Positions 7,470 to 15,411 of a DNA stretch of 20,255 nucleotides are shown here, piece by piece. The DNA is from Betaproteobacteria bacterium (lineage in GTDB: Bacteria > Pseudomonadota > Gammaproteobacteria > Burkholderiales > Burkholderiaceae_C), in assembly GCA_005882155.1 (NCBI GenBank), contig VBCQ01000018.1, forward strand, positions 1 to 20,255. The letters run 5' to 3'. The translations under genes and the position numbers were made by a program. The stretch's first letter is position 1. The number at the start of each line of letters is the position of its first letter. The notes under the pieces were generated by a model. That model searched no databases. It saw only the letters and a program-made list of their open reading frames with translations, and was not told the DNA's origin.

Positions 7470-8386
7470 CAGGCGGCCTTCTTCTCGATCTGCGCCAGCA
7501 CTTCGTCGGCCCATGCCTTCGGGGCCATCGGAAAGCCGAGTCGCGCGCGACTGTCGACGTAGCTCTGCGCGACGGCGCGCGCGAGGTTGCGGATGCGGCC
7601 GATGTACGCCGCGCGCTCGGTCACGCTGATCGCGCCACGCGCGTCGAGGAGGTTGAAGGTGTGGCCGGCTTTCAGCAGTTGCTCATATGCAGGAAGCGCG
7701 AGCTGCTGCTCCATCAAATACTTCGATTGCTTTTCGTGCGCGCCGAATGCACCGAGCAGAAAGTCGACATCGCTGTGCTCGAAGTTGTAGGTGCTCTGCT
7801 CGACCTCGTTCTGGTGATAGACGTCGCCGTAGCTCAAGGTGTCGGTCCACTTCAGGTCGTAGACGCTGTCCACCCCTTGCAGGTACATCGCGAGCCGCTC
7901 GATGCCATAGGTGATCTCGCCGGTGATCGGCTTGCAGTCGATGCCGCCGACCTGCTGGAAGTAGGTGAACTGCGTGACCTCCATGCCGTTGAGCCAGACC
8001 TCCCAGCCAAGGCCCCAGCAGCCGAGCGTCGGGTTCTCCCAATCGTCTTCGACGAAGCGAACGTCGTTCACCTTCAGGTCGAAGCCGAGCGCCGTCAGCG
8101 AGCCGAGGTAGAGCTCGAGGATGTCGGCCGGCGCGGGCTTGAGCACGACCTGGTACTGGTAGTAGTGCTGCAGCCGATTCGGGTTCTGGCCGTAGCGGCC
8201 GTCCTTCGGGCGGCGGCTCGGCTGCACATAGGCAGCCTTCCATGGTTCGGGGCCGAGCGCGCGCAAGAAGGTCGCCGTGTGGCTGGTGCCCGCGCCCACC
8301 TCCATGTCGTAGGGCTGCAGCAAGGCGCAGCCCTGTCGGTCCCAGTAGTCTTGCAGTCGCAGAATGATTTGCTGGAAGCTCAGCAT
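7469..8386 (-). CDS. glyQ: glycyl-tRNA synthetase alpha subunit
   Basis: The 305-residue class II catalytic subunit activates glycine and charges tRNA-Gly together with GlyS. Near-invariant segments are visible: MLSFQQIILRLQDYW, GCALLQPYDMEVGAGT, YVQPSRRPKDGRYGQNPNRL, YYQYQVVLKP, FVEDDWENPTLG, GLGWEVWLNGMEVTQFTYFQ and a conserved YGIERLAMYLQGV. Length is usual. The start ATG 8386 matches homologues; no clear ribosome binding site precedes it. The gene is the first of glyQ-glyS-gmhB-plsC-ygjP. On the - strand TAAAAT at 8414-8419 could be a -10 element, without a good -35. Confidence 0.96.
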   Translation of the reverse strand: MLSFQQIILRLQDYWDRQGCALLQPYDMEVGAGTSHTATFLRALGPEPWKAAYVQPSRRPKDGRYGQNPNRLQHYYQYQVVLKPAPADILELYLGSLTALGFDLKVNDVRFVEDDWENPTLGCWGLGWEVWLNGMEVTQFTYFQQVGGIDCKPITGEITYGIERLAMYLQGVDSVYDLKWTDTLSYGDVYHQNEVEQSTYNFEHSDVDFLLGAFGAHEKQSKYLMEQQLALPAYEQLLKAGHTFNLLDARGAISVTERAAYIGRIRNLARAVAQSYVDSRARLGFPMAPKAWADEVLAQIEKKAA

Positions 8387-8434
8387 GAAAGGGTGACGGC
8401 GCGCAAAGCGGCGATTTTACGGGGCGAGTGTGGA

Positions 8435-8464
8435 CGCAGCCGAGTCCCTGCGGACTCAGCTGCG
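8435..8464 (-). terminator. strong hairpin after the amidase gene
   Basis: CGCAGCCGAGTCC (8435-8447) and GGACTCAGCTGCG (8452-8464) pair over 13 bp with one G-T pair and a 4-base loop. It lies directly after the amidase stop codon (8467-8469) and 48 bases upstream of glyQ. No T run follows, so it may be an attenuating or mRNA-protecting structure instead of a classical terminator. A second hairpin, GGACGGGC/GCCCGTCC (8476-8483/8490-8497), sits inside the last codons of the amidase gene. Confidence 0.45.
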
Positions 8465-8466
8465 CC

Positions 8467-10020
8467 TCACGAGCCGGACGGGCCTGCAAGCCCGTCCGTG
8501 GGCCCGCTGCGCGGGGTGGCGACTTCGATCGCCGCCATCGCGGCCAACGCCTGGTGCTCGCACCACGGCCGCGCTGCGACCTGCACTGCGAGCGGCAGCC
8601 CGGCGCTGCCCGCTTCGACACGCGCCGCGGCCTTCTCGGCCATGTCGCTCAACGCGGGTCGATCGCTTTCTTCGCCGGCCTGCACGCGGCTGACCGGCAC
8701 GACGCCGGCGGGGTAGCCGAGCACGTTGTACAGCGTCGTGTAGATGCCGGGCAGGCCCATGTCTTTGGTGGCACCGTGGGTGAACGCGGGTGTCGCGACT
8801 GGCGGGCCGAGCAGCAGGTCGAGCGCTCCGGCATCGCTCGCGTCCATCATCTTCGCGAAGCGAGTCCGATAGTCGATCTGGCGCTCGCACAGCCGCCAGT
8901 AGTCGTCGACGTTACCGCCGCGCAGCGACTGCAGCACCGCCGCCAGATGGCCTTGACCGAATATCCTCGCCAGCGCGATGAGCGCCGAGCGCGTCGGCGC
9001 CGATCGTCCGCCCATGAACAGCAGTTGCGCGACGCGAACGTCTTTGCGGCTACCGCGCAGCAGGCGCTTGAGCCCGGCGCCGCCATCGGCACCAAGCAGC
9101 CCGAAGAACAGCGCTTGGGCTTCGCCGGGGTCGGGAATCTTCCAACTCACGACCGTCGCGCCGGCACTGCGCAGCGCAGCCGCGGCATCGCGAACCGCGC
9201 GGCGCACGCCGGGGCTCGGCGCGAACACACCGTCGTGCTCGTAGACGCCGACGCGCAGCTTCGTCATATCCACCGAGGTCGACGCGGGCAACGCGAACGA
9301 CGCTGGGTTCAACACGCGCAGCAGCGCTTCGACATCGGCGACGCGACGCCCCATCGGCCCGAGCTGGCTCGGGATCGCGAGCGCACCGACCGGCACCGAC
9401 AAGCGCCCCATGTCGGGCAATCGCCCGGCAGTCGGCTTGAGGCTCGCGACGCCGCAGAACGCCGCCGGCACGCGAACGCTGCCGCCGAGGTCGGTTCCCA
9501 AGCCGAGCGCCGAGCCGCCGACAGCGAGCAACGCCGCTTCACCGCCGCTCGATCCGCCGGGCGTTCGCAGCGGGTCGCTCGGGTGGTTGCAGCGGCCATG
9601 CAGCGGGTTGTCGGTCTCGACGTAGATCAGGGCCTGGGCGACGTTGGTCTTGCCGAGCACAACCGCGCCTGCGCGCTTCAGGCAAGCGACTGGCTCGCTG
9701 TCGGAAGCAGCGCGATGGCCGGCACGCGACGCGAGTCCGCCGGTCGACGGCAGGCCCTGCACGTCGAGCACCTCCTTGATCGTCGTCGGCACACCGGCCA
9801 GCGGCGGCAGCGCTTCGCCCCTCATGCGCCGCGCGTCGACCTGCTGCGCTTCGCCGCGCGCTGCGTCGTAGCGCTGCGCGACCAGCGCGTTGAGCTGCGG
9901 GTTGCGCTGCTCGATGACGGCGATCTTCGCGTCGGTGACTTCGCGCGCCGACAACTCGCCGCGCGCGATCAGCGCCGCGAGGTCGGTGGCACCGAGGTTC
10001 ATCAGTTCGTTGGCAACCAT
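8467..10020 (-). CDS. amidase-signature hydrolase, FAAH-like
   Basis: This 517-residue amidase-signature enzyme carries the Ser-cisSer-Lys triad: K82 (VPTTIKEVLD), S157 in the GGSSGGEAALL segment, and nucleophile S181 in GLGTDLGGSVRVPAAFCGV. The spacings 82-157 (75) and 157-181 (24) are the same as I recall for fatty acid amide hydrolase (K142, S217, S241), and the surrounding residues look more like FAAH than GatA. It hydrolyses a C-N amide bond; the substrate is unknown. No signal peptide is seen, so it is probably cytoplasmic. ATG 10020 has GAGGAG 6 bases upstream (10027-10032, - strand). It lies between the HD/LuxR gene and glyQ and is not part of the usual lnt-glyQ neighbourhood. It is unlikely to be GatA, since no gatB/gatC is adjacent. 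Confidence 0.88.
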   Translation of the reverse strand: MVANELMNLGATDLAALIARGELSAREVTDAKIAVIEQRNPQLNALVAQRYDAARGEAQQVDARRMRGEALPPLAGVPTTIKEVLDVQGLPSTGGLASRAGHRAASDSEPVACLKRAGAVVLGKTNVAQALIYVETDNPLHGRCNHPSDPLRTPGGSSGGEAALLAVGGSALGLGTDLGGSVRVPAAFCGVASLKPTAGRLPDMGRLSVPVGALAIPSQLGPMGRRVADVEALLRVLNPASFALPASTSVDMTKLRVGVYEHDGVFAPSPGVRRAVRDAAAALRSAGATVVSWKIPDPGEAQALFFGLLGADGGAGLKRLLRGSRKDVRVAQLLFMGGRSAPTRSALIALARIFGQGHLAAVLQSLRGGNVDDYWRLCERQIDYRTRFAKMMDASDAGALDLLLGPPVATPAFTHGATKDMGLPGIYTTLYNVLGYPAGVVPVSRVQAGEESDRPALSDMAEKAAARVEAGSAGLPLAVQVAARPWCEHQALAAMAAIEVATPRSGPTDGLAGPSGS

Positions 10021-10026
10021 AGGAGG

Positions 10027-10032
10027 CTCCTC
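10027..10032 (-). promoter_or_regulatory. ribosome binding site GAGGAG of the amidase gene
   Basis: GAGGAG on the - strand sits 6 bases before ATG 10020 and fixes this start against in-frame upstream codons that would run into the HD/LuxR gene. Confidence 0.6.
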
Positions 10033-10074
10033 GTTGGGGTGAGGGGAGCGTAGGCGCGGCGTGGGGGAGTCGCG

Positions 10075-10090
10075 TCGGGAAGATTCCCGA
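10075..10090. promoter_or_regulatory. palindrome upstream of the amidase gene, possible operator
   Basis: TCGGGAA-GA-TTCCCGA is an inverted repeat with perfect 7-bp arms. Its centre is about 62 bases upstream of the amidase ATG and about 53 bases beyond the stop of the LuxR-type regulator gene. The symmetry suits a dimeric regulator. It could also form a weak hairpin in the intergenic transcript. No binding partner is proven. Confidence 0.35.
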
Positions 10091-10107
10091 TAGCGGGTTG
10101 GGGCGGG

Positions 10108-10135
10108 GACTTCGACAGGCTCAGTCCGAACGGGT
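10108..10135. repeat. 28-bp direct repeat, left copy
   Basis: This copy matches 11687-11714 at 27 of 28 positions, in the same orientation, and abuts the stop codon (10136-10138) of the HD/LuxR gene. The core TTCGACAGGCTCAGTCCGAA resembles a short intergenic repeat that I associate with many Burkholderiales and Xanthomonadales genomes. Confidence 0.75.
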
Positions 10136-11683
10136 TCAGGGACGCACCGCCGTATACCCGTTCTCCATCGCATACAAGGTCGCTCCGGCCCGCGTTCCGA
10201 CGTCGATCTTGGCGTAGATGTGCTGCAGGTGATGGTCGACCGTCTTCGGCGAGATGCCGAGCTCACGCGCGATCTCTTTCATCGCTCGGCCGCGCGCGAG
10301 ACTGCGCAGCACCTCGACCTCGCGCTCGGTCAGGGTGTCGTGGCGCGGCCCCGGCTTCGGGGCATGGCCGGCGGCTTCGAGCACCGCGGCGCAGGCCCTC
10401 GCGTCGAGCCGCCCGGCGCTCGCCTCATCGCTCAAGAGCTCGGCTGCCGCGTCGCGCGTGAACGCTGCGCGATGCGGGCGATCTTCGACCAGCGCGTGGT
10501 AGTGATCGGCCGCGCCGAGCACGCGCGCCGCCATGGCCAAGCCCGCTGCCGGTGGGCGGCGAAAGTAGCCGCTGCCATCGAGCCGGTCGTGCGTCAGGCT
10601 CGCCACCTCGGCGAGCGCGGCGAGCGCCGGCGTGCTCGAAAGAATTCGCTCGGTGTAGTACGCATGCAGGCGCACCTGCTCGCGCTCGGGCAGCGACAGC
10701 GCAGCCGGTTTGCACCAGATCGCCGCCGTCACGCCGACCTTGCCGATGTCGTGCAGCAGCGCGGCGCGGCGCAGCGACTGCGCTTCGGCCGCAGGGAGGC
10801 CGAGGCTCACGGCCGCGCGTTCGGCGAGGCTCGCGACACCCGACGAATGCGCGAGCGTCCACGGCGACTTGATGTCGACGAAATCGGCCATCGCTTCGCA
10901 GATCGCGTCGAAGCGCGCTTCATCGAGCGGCTCGTCGCCGCCGGGCAGCGGCACCGATGCGCCGGCGGGCAGCTCCTGCACCTCGCGCAACAGCGCGCCG
11001 GCATGGCGCAGGAAAGCGTCGGCCATCTGCGGCGCGTAGGCGCCTCCGCGCCGCGCCTTGACGACGGCGATCGCCGCTTCGGCGCCGCTCGCGTCGTGAT
11101 GCACGATGACGTCCTGCGCCAACGTGACAAGCAGCGCGGCCGGCGCGACGGCGTCGCCGCGCAATCGATTCGGCAGGCCCTTGCCGTCCCAGCGTTCGTA
11201 GAGCTGGCCGAGGCTCGAGACGATGTCGGGCTCGAAGCCGATGCGCGTCGCCAGACGCCGGCCGACTTCGCAATGGCCGGCGAAGACACCCGCCATGTCG
11301 CGCTCGGCGGTCAGCATCACGCGGGCGATGCGGGCCGCCGATTGAAGCGCCGGCTGCCCCGCATGGGCCGCGCGCAGGCGCCGAAATACCAGCGACGCGA
11401 CGGCCGCGCGGTCGGCGGTGTCGACGCCGGCGAAGTCGCGCCGCATGGCGAGCTCGTCACCGAACATCGACGCGATGACGTTGGTCTCGACGTTGCAGCC
11501 GATGTAGCGCAGCAACGCCTGGAAGTAGGCCTGGCGTGCTTGAGATTCGCTCCAACCGAGCGCGTCGGCCAGGCGCACGGCGAGCGCGCACGAGCGCATG
11601 CCGAAATGCGCCGGCTGCGCCATCGCGAAGTCCGTCGCGACGGACAGCGCGGTCATCGCGCCACCGAGCGTGGGCAGGGTCAT
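10136..11683 (-). CDS. tandem HD/HD-GYP-like regulator with LuxR-type DNA-binding domain
   Basis: The 515-residue protein has two HD-GYP-like lobes and a C-terminal helix-turn-helix. In lobe 1 (about 10-235) the HD position reads LLRYIGC and YERWDGKGLP (162-171) is kept, so metal binding is doubtful. Lobe 2 (about 265-435) keeps LLHDIGKVGV (H311-D312) but has TH365DRLDGSGYF where classical HD-GYP has HH...DGSGYP, and AADHYHALVEDRPHR. Residues 450-510 are a LuxR/NarL-type HTH (LTEREVEVL, ISPKTVDHHL). HD-GYP domains degrade cyclic di-GMP; here the substitutions make sensing or altered phosphohydrolase activity as likely as catalysis. Start ATG 11683 lies 16 bases after the lnt stop; ATG 11656 with GGTGG upstream is an alternative. 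It is bracketed by a direct repeat. Confidence 0.8.
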   Translation of the reverse strand: MTLPTLGGAMTALSVATDFAMAQPAHFGMRSCALAVRLADALGWSESQARQAYFQALLRYIGCNVETNVIASMFGDELAMRRDFAGVDTADRAAVASLVFRRLRAAHAGQPALQSAARIARVMLTAERDMAGVFAGHCEVGRRLATRIGFEPDIVSSLGQLYERWDGKGLPNRLRGDAVAPAALLVTLAQDVIVHHDASGAEAAIAVVKARRGGAYAPQMADAFLRHAGALLREVQELPAGASVPLPGGDEPLDEARFDAICEAMADFVDIKSPWTLAHSSGVASLAERAAVSLGLPAAEAQSLRRAALLHDIGKVGVTAAIWCKPAALSLPEREQVRLHAYYTERILSSTPALAALAEVASLTHDRLDGSGYFRRPPAAGLAMAARVLGAADHYHALVEDRPHRAAFTRDAAAELLSDEASAGRLDARACAAVLEAAGHAPKPGPRHDTLTEREVEVLRSLARGRAMKEIARELGISPKTVDHHLQHIYAKIDVGTRAGATLYAMENGYTAVRP

Positions 11684-11686
11684 GGA

Positions 11687-11714
11687 GACTTCCACAGGCT
11701 CAGTCCGAACGGGT
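11687..11714. repeat. 28-bp direct repeat, right copy
   Basis: This second copy differs by one base (C for G in TTCCACAGG) from the copy at 10108-10135. It starts 3 bases upstream of the HD/LuxR start, and the lnt stop codon (11700-11702) lies inside it, so the last codons of lnt are encoded by repeat sequence. Confidence 0.75.
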
Positions 11715-13238
11715 GTGTCGAGTTGTCGAGTATGCAAAGACAAGCACCAGCAGCGCCAGCACCATCAGTGGCCACAGCCCGAAGCGCCCGGCCCACCACG
11801 CGAACGGCGTCAAGCCTGTGCGACCCTGCACCGTGCCTTCGAGCACGCCGCGGGTGTGCGGCTGCAGCGCTCGCGTCACGTGGCCGAGATGGTCGATGAT
11901 GACGGTGGCGCCGGTGTTGGTGGCGCGCAGCATCGGCCGCTCGAACTCGAGCGCACGCAGCCGCGAGATGTGCAAGTGCTGGTCGATTGCGATCGTCTCG
12001 CCGAACCAGCCGATGTTGCTCAAGTTGGCGAACATCGTCGGGGCGCTCGATTCATCGGCGAAGCGCGCGGCGAGCTCCTCGCCGAACAAGTCTTCGTAGC
12101 AGATGTTCGGTGCGACGCGCTCGCCATTGACGACGAACGATGGCGCGTTCACCGCGCCGCGGTTGAAGTCGCCGAGGGGGATGTCCATCAAGCGCGTGAA
12201 CCACTTGAAGCCCCACGGAATGAATTCGCCGAAGGGCACGAGGTGCTGCTTGTCGTAGCGGTATTCGCTCGCGCGGCCGGGGGCGAAGCCGACCGCTGAA
12301 TTGGTGTATCCGGCGTCTTCGTCGCCGAGCGGCACGCCGAACAACGCATGACTGCGGCCGCTCGCGAAATGCGCCTTCAGCGACGGCCAGAACTCGGCCG
12401 GCATTTGCTGCGGCAGGAACGGCACCGCGGTTTCGGGCGCGACAACGAGATCGGTCTTGGCAGCGAGCAGGTTCGTCACATGCCACTCGAGCGCCGCGCC
12501 CTGGTGCTCGGTGGCGAACTTCTCTTCCTGCGGGACGTTGCCTTGCAGCAGCGTGATGCTCAATGTGCTTGTCGGCTGGCTGAAGCGCAGCGGAGTCGCG
12601 AACGCGAGCACGACGAGGATCAGCACCGATCCGGCCAACCCGATCCAGCGCCGCGTCGGCGCGCGCAACGCGAACGCCGCCCACGCCGCCAGCGCCGCTG
12701 CCGCGAAGCCGATGCCGTAGACGCCGACCCATGGCGCGAGCTTCGCGAGCGGCGCGTCGACATGCGCATAGCCCGAGGCGACCCACGGAAAGCCGGTGAA
12801 GATCACGCCGCGTGCCAGCTCGGCAAGCAGCCACAGCGCAGCGAACAGCAGCGCATTGCGCACCGGTCGCTGAGCACGCCAGCGAACGAAAAGCGCCATC
12901 GCCGCGGCGAGGTAGAGCGACAGGAACATGCTCAAGCCAAGCACCGCGAGCGCCGCCATCCACGCCGGCAGCCCGCCGTAGCGGTGCATGCTGATGAACA
13001 ACCACCACGTGCCCGCACACAACCATGCGGTACCGAACAAAAGGCCGAGCAGCGCCGCGCGCTTCGCATCCGACGCCGCCACGCGCCACGCCAGCGCGCC
13101 GACACAGATGAGCTGCAGCCACCAAGCCTCGGTGTGAACGTAGGCGAGCGTGTGCAGCGCGCCGAGCGCGGCGGCGAGCAGCAGGTCGGTGGCGAGAGGA
13201 AGAGACCGCGCCCGCTCGTCGCGGATCAGGCCCGGCAT
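11700..13238 (-). CDS. lnt: apolipoprotein N-acyltransferase
   Basis: This 512-residue inner-membrane enzyme adds the third acyl chain to lipoproteins in the periplasm-facing step of lipoprotein maturation. Several hydrophobic helices fill residues 15-215. A nitrilase-like domain then begins at LLQGNVPQEEKF. The catalytic triad is visible as E269 (APETAVP), K330 (YDKQHLVPFGEF) and C380 (NICYEDLFG). One more membrane helix near the C-terminus (APMVLALLVLV-like region, about 490-505) matches the family. ATG 13238 overlaps the corC stop as TGATG. The stop codon falls inside a dispersed repeat, so the last residues (THTRSD-like end) may not be ancestral. Length is usual for Burkholderiales. Confidence 0.94.
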   Translation of the reverse strand: MPGLIRDERARSLPLATDLLLAAALGALHTLAYVHTEAWWLQLICVGALAWRVAASDAKRAALLGLLFGTAWLCAGTWWLFISMHRYGGLPAWMAALAVLGLSMFLSLYLAAAMALFVRWRAQRPVRNALLFAALWLLAELARGVIFTGFPWVASGYAHVDAPLAKLAPWVGVYGIGFAAAALAAWAAFALRAPTRRWIGLAGSVLILVVLAFATPLRFSQPTSTLSITLLQGNVPQEEKFATEHQGAALEWHVTNLLAAKTDLVVAPETAVPFLPQQMPAEFWPSLKAHFASGRSHALFGVPLGDEDAGYTNSAVGFAPGRASEYRYDKQHLVPFGEFIPWGFKWFTRLMDIPLGDFNRGAVNAPSFVVNGERVAPNICYEDLFGEELAARFADESSAPTMFANLSNIGWFGETIAIDQHLHISRLRALEFERPMLRATNTGATVIIDHLGHVTRALQPHTRGVLEGTVQGRTGLTPFAWWAGRFGLWPLMVLALLVLVFAYSTTRHTRSD

Positions 13239-14137
13239 CAGCCGCCGTCGCTCGCCAGCGCCTCTTCCGATGAGCGCGTGACCTTGAACCAGCGCACCGC
13301 GCCGCCGCGCGTCAGCATCACGGTGAAGTGCAGCCCACCGAGGTTGGCCGACTCGCCGCGCCGCGGGACGCGGCCGAGCTCGTGGGCGACAAGGCCGCCG
13401 ATGGTCTCGAAGTGGTCGGTCGGCAGCCTGGCCGCGAACGACTCGTTGACCGCGCCGATCTCGGCATCGCCGGCCACACGATGGCTGCCGTCGGCCAGCG
13501 TGTAGATGCTGCTCTGGGCGTCTTTCTCGTCGAATTCGTCCTCGATCTCGCCGACGATTTCTTCGAGCACGTCTTCGATCGTCAGCAGCCCGGCGGTGGT
13601 GCCGAACTCGTCGATGACCATCGCGAGGTGATTGCGATTGGCGCGGAAGTCGCGCAGCAATTCGTTCAGCCCTTTCGACTCGGGAACGAACACCGCCGGG
13701 CGCAGCAGCGTGCGCAGATTGAGCTCGGGCGCGCGCTGCAGCTTGAGCAGGTCCTTGGCCATCAAGATGCCGATGACGTTGTCGCGCTGGCCTTCGTAGA
13801 CCGGAAAGCGCGAGTGGCCGGTGTCGATGACGAGGTGCAGCAGCTCGTCGTAGGGCGCGTCGATGTCGAGCAGGTCCATCCGCGGCGCGGCGACCATCAC
13901 GTCGCCGGCGATCATGTCGGCCATGCGGATCACGCCTTCGAGCATCATCCGCGACTCGGGAGCGATGACTTCGCGGTTCTCGGCGTCAGCGAGCGACTCG
14001 ATCAGCTGGTCGCGCGAATCGGGCCCGGGCGTCATCAGCTCGACGAGCCGCTGGAACAGGTTGCGCCGCTCGGCGCGGTGCGGCTGCCGCTCGGCTGCGC
14101 GGGGGCGGCCGTGGTGACCTGAATGGGGCTCGGACAT
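13238..14137 (-). CDS. corC: CorC/HlyC-type CBS-domain protein (YbeX homologue)
   Basis: The 299-residue cytoplasmic protein has a charged N-terminal region (LFQRLVELMTPGPDSRDQL), a pair of CBS domains (MIAGDVMVAAPRMDLLD; HSRFPVYEGQRDNVIGILMAKDLL; LAMVIDEFGTTAGLLTIEDVLEEIVGEIEDEFD) and a C-terminal CorC_HlyC (transporter-associated) domain (GGLVAHELGRVPRRGE...FTVMLTRGGAVRWFKV). It is the soluble form without a DUF21 membrane domain, like YbeX, linked to Mg/Co homeostasis and ribosome maintenance. The pairing with lnt, by overlapping stop/start codons, is the conserved ybeX-lnt arrangement. ATG 14137 has only a weak ribosome binding site. Confidence 0.92.
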   Translation of the reverse strand: MSEPHSGHHGRPRAAERQPHRAERRNLFQRLVELMTPGPDSRDQLIESLADAENREVIAPESRMMLEGVIRMADMIAGDVMVAAPRMDLLDIDAPYDELLHLVIDTGHSRFPVYEGQRDNVIGILMAKDLLKLQRAPELNLRTLLRPAVFVPESKGLNELLRDFRANRNHLAMVIDEFGTTAGLLTIEDVLEEIVGEIEDEFDEKDAQSSIYTLADGSHRVAGDAEIGAVNESFAARLPTDHFETIGGLVAHELGRVPRRGESANLGGLHFTVMLTRGGAVRWFKVTRSSEEALASDGG

Positions 14138-14269
14138 CGCCGGGGCGGGAGTGGGAATGCGTGGAGATTACCTCACCGTCACGACACTTGACAGATGTGC
14201 TAGGTTGAAGGTTTCCCGTCACGCCCCATATGCCGGGGTTGACTGCTCAGCGCTACAGGACTGCACACC
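14138..14269. other. divergent intergenic region between corC and cobW
   Basis: This 132-bp gap must hold the promoters of the leftward corC-lnt unit and the rightward cobW gene. On the + strand there is a perfect TTGACA at 14188-14193 but no acceptable -10 at 16-18 bases. AGGA at 14257-14260 is a plausible ribosome binding site for cobW. No AT-rich palindrome resembling a Zur box was found. Confidence 0.4.
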
Positions 14270-15307
14270 ATGGCCCTCATCCCCGCCACCATCCTCACCG
14301 GCTTCTTGGGTTCCGGCAAGACCACGTTGCTCAAGCGCGTTCTCAGCGAAGCCCACGGCCAGAAGATCGCCGTCATCGAAAACGAATTCGGCGACGAGAA
14401 CATCGACAACGAGATCCTGGTGCAAGACACCAAGGAACAGATCATCCAACTCAACAACGGCTGCGTCTGCTGCACGATTCGCGAAGATTTGCGCACCACC
14501 CTCGCCGACCTCGCCGAAAAGAAGCGCAAGGGCGAGCTCGACTTCGATCGCGTCGTCATCGAGACCACCGGCGTCGCCGACCCCGGCCCGGTGGCGCAGA
14601 CCTTCTTCATGGACGACGAGATCGCCGAGAGCTACCTGCTCGACTCGATCTTGACGCTCGTCGACGCCAAGCACGGCGACCAGCAGCTCGACTCGCGCCA
14701 GGAAGCGCGGCGGCAGATCGGCTTTGCCGACCAGATCTTCATCAGCAAGACCGACCTCGTCGACGCCGCGACCGTTGACGCGCTGATTCACCGCGTCAAG
14801 CACATGAACCCGCGCGCGCCGCAGCGCAAGGTCAATTTCGGCGAAGTGCCGATCTCCGAGGTATTCGACCTGCGCGGGTTCAACCTCAACGCCAAGCTCG
14901 ACATCGACCCCGACTTCCTGAAGGCCGACGCGCATGATCATGACCACGATCACGATCACGACCATGAGCACGGCGAGGACTGCGACCACCCGCACCACCA
15001 CGCCCACGACGACGACGTGAAGTCGTTCGTGTTCCGCTCCGACAAGGCCTTCAACGCCGCCAAGCTCGAAGACTTTTTGGGCGCCGTCGTCCAGGTCTAC
15101 GGGCCCAAGATGCTGCGCTACAAGGGCGTGCTGAACATGAAGGGCACCGACCGCAAGGTGATCTTCCAGGGCGTGCACCAGATGATGGGCAGCGACCTGG
15201 GCCCGAAATGGGCGCCGGGCGAGAAGAAAACCAGCAAGATGGTCTTCATCGGCATCGACTTGCCGCGCGACATCTTCCTGCAAGGGCTGGAGCAATGCCT
15301 CGCGTGA
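14270..15307 (+). CDS. CobW/COG0523-family metallochaperone GTPase with His-rich loop
   Basis: The 345-residue G3E GTPase carries Walker A G11FLGSGK17TT, the metal-binding C65-V-C67-C68 motif (NNGCVCC), an ETTG motif (98-101), the nucleotide-specificity SKTD (159-162), and a CobW C-terminal domain (about 251-340). Between the domains, residues 222-246 hold alternating His/Asp (DHDHDHDHDHEH and HPHHHAH) around one Cys, a typical loop for binding zinc or other divalent metals. COG0523 proteins deliver metal to client enzymes in the cytoplasm at the cost of GTP. The client here is not shown; there are no cobalamin genes nearby, so a true CobW role is unlikely and zinc handling more so. It is followed by dksA, 116 bases downstream. 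Confidence 0.9.
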   Translation: MALIPATILTGFLGSGKTTLLKRVLSEAHGQKIAVIENEFGDENIDNEILVQDTKEQIIQLNNGCVCCTIREDLRTTLADLAEKKRKGELDFDRVVIETTGVADPGPVAQTFFMDDEIAESYLLDSILTLVDAKHGDQQLDSRQEARRQIGFADQIFISKTDLVDAATVDALIHRVKHMNPRAPQRKVNFGEVPISEVFDLRGFNLNAKLDIDPDFLKADAHDHDHDHDHDHEHGEDCDHPHHHAHDDDVKSFVFRSDKAFNAAKLEDFLGAVVQVYGPKMLRYKGVLNMKGTDRKVIFQGVHQMMGSDLGPKWAPGEKKTSKMVFIGIDLPRDIFLQGLEQCLA

Positions 15308-15411
15308 AAAAATCGTCCATCGGCAGCAACGCAACGTGGCTACAATCCGCGGCGCCCAAATTCGCCCCGGCATGAAAACACCGAGGTCAGAGCGGGTATA
15401 ACCGCCGTTGC

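Noticed and set aside
12348..13505. 385-codon open frame antisense to lnt and corC
   Set aside because: It crosses two well-supported genes and gives an Arg/Gln/Ala-rich, low-complexity product typical of shadow frames.
14188..14216. TTGACA before cobW as a promoter
   Set aside because: No -10-like hexamer occurs 16-18 bases downstream. TAGGTT is only 7 bases away, so I list only the region, not a promoter.
14270..15307. Cobalamin-synthesis role for the CobW-family gene
   Set aside because: No cob genes are nearby, and the His-rich loop and dksA neighbour fit the general COG0523 metallochaperone group better.
15341..15346. TACAAT and the later TATAAC (15397-15402) as dksA promoters
   Set aside because: Both resemble -10 elements, but no -35 match exists at proper spacing, so neither is called.
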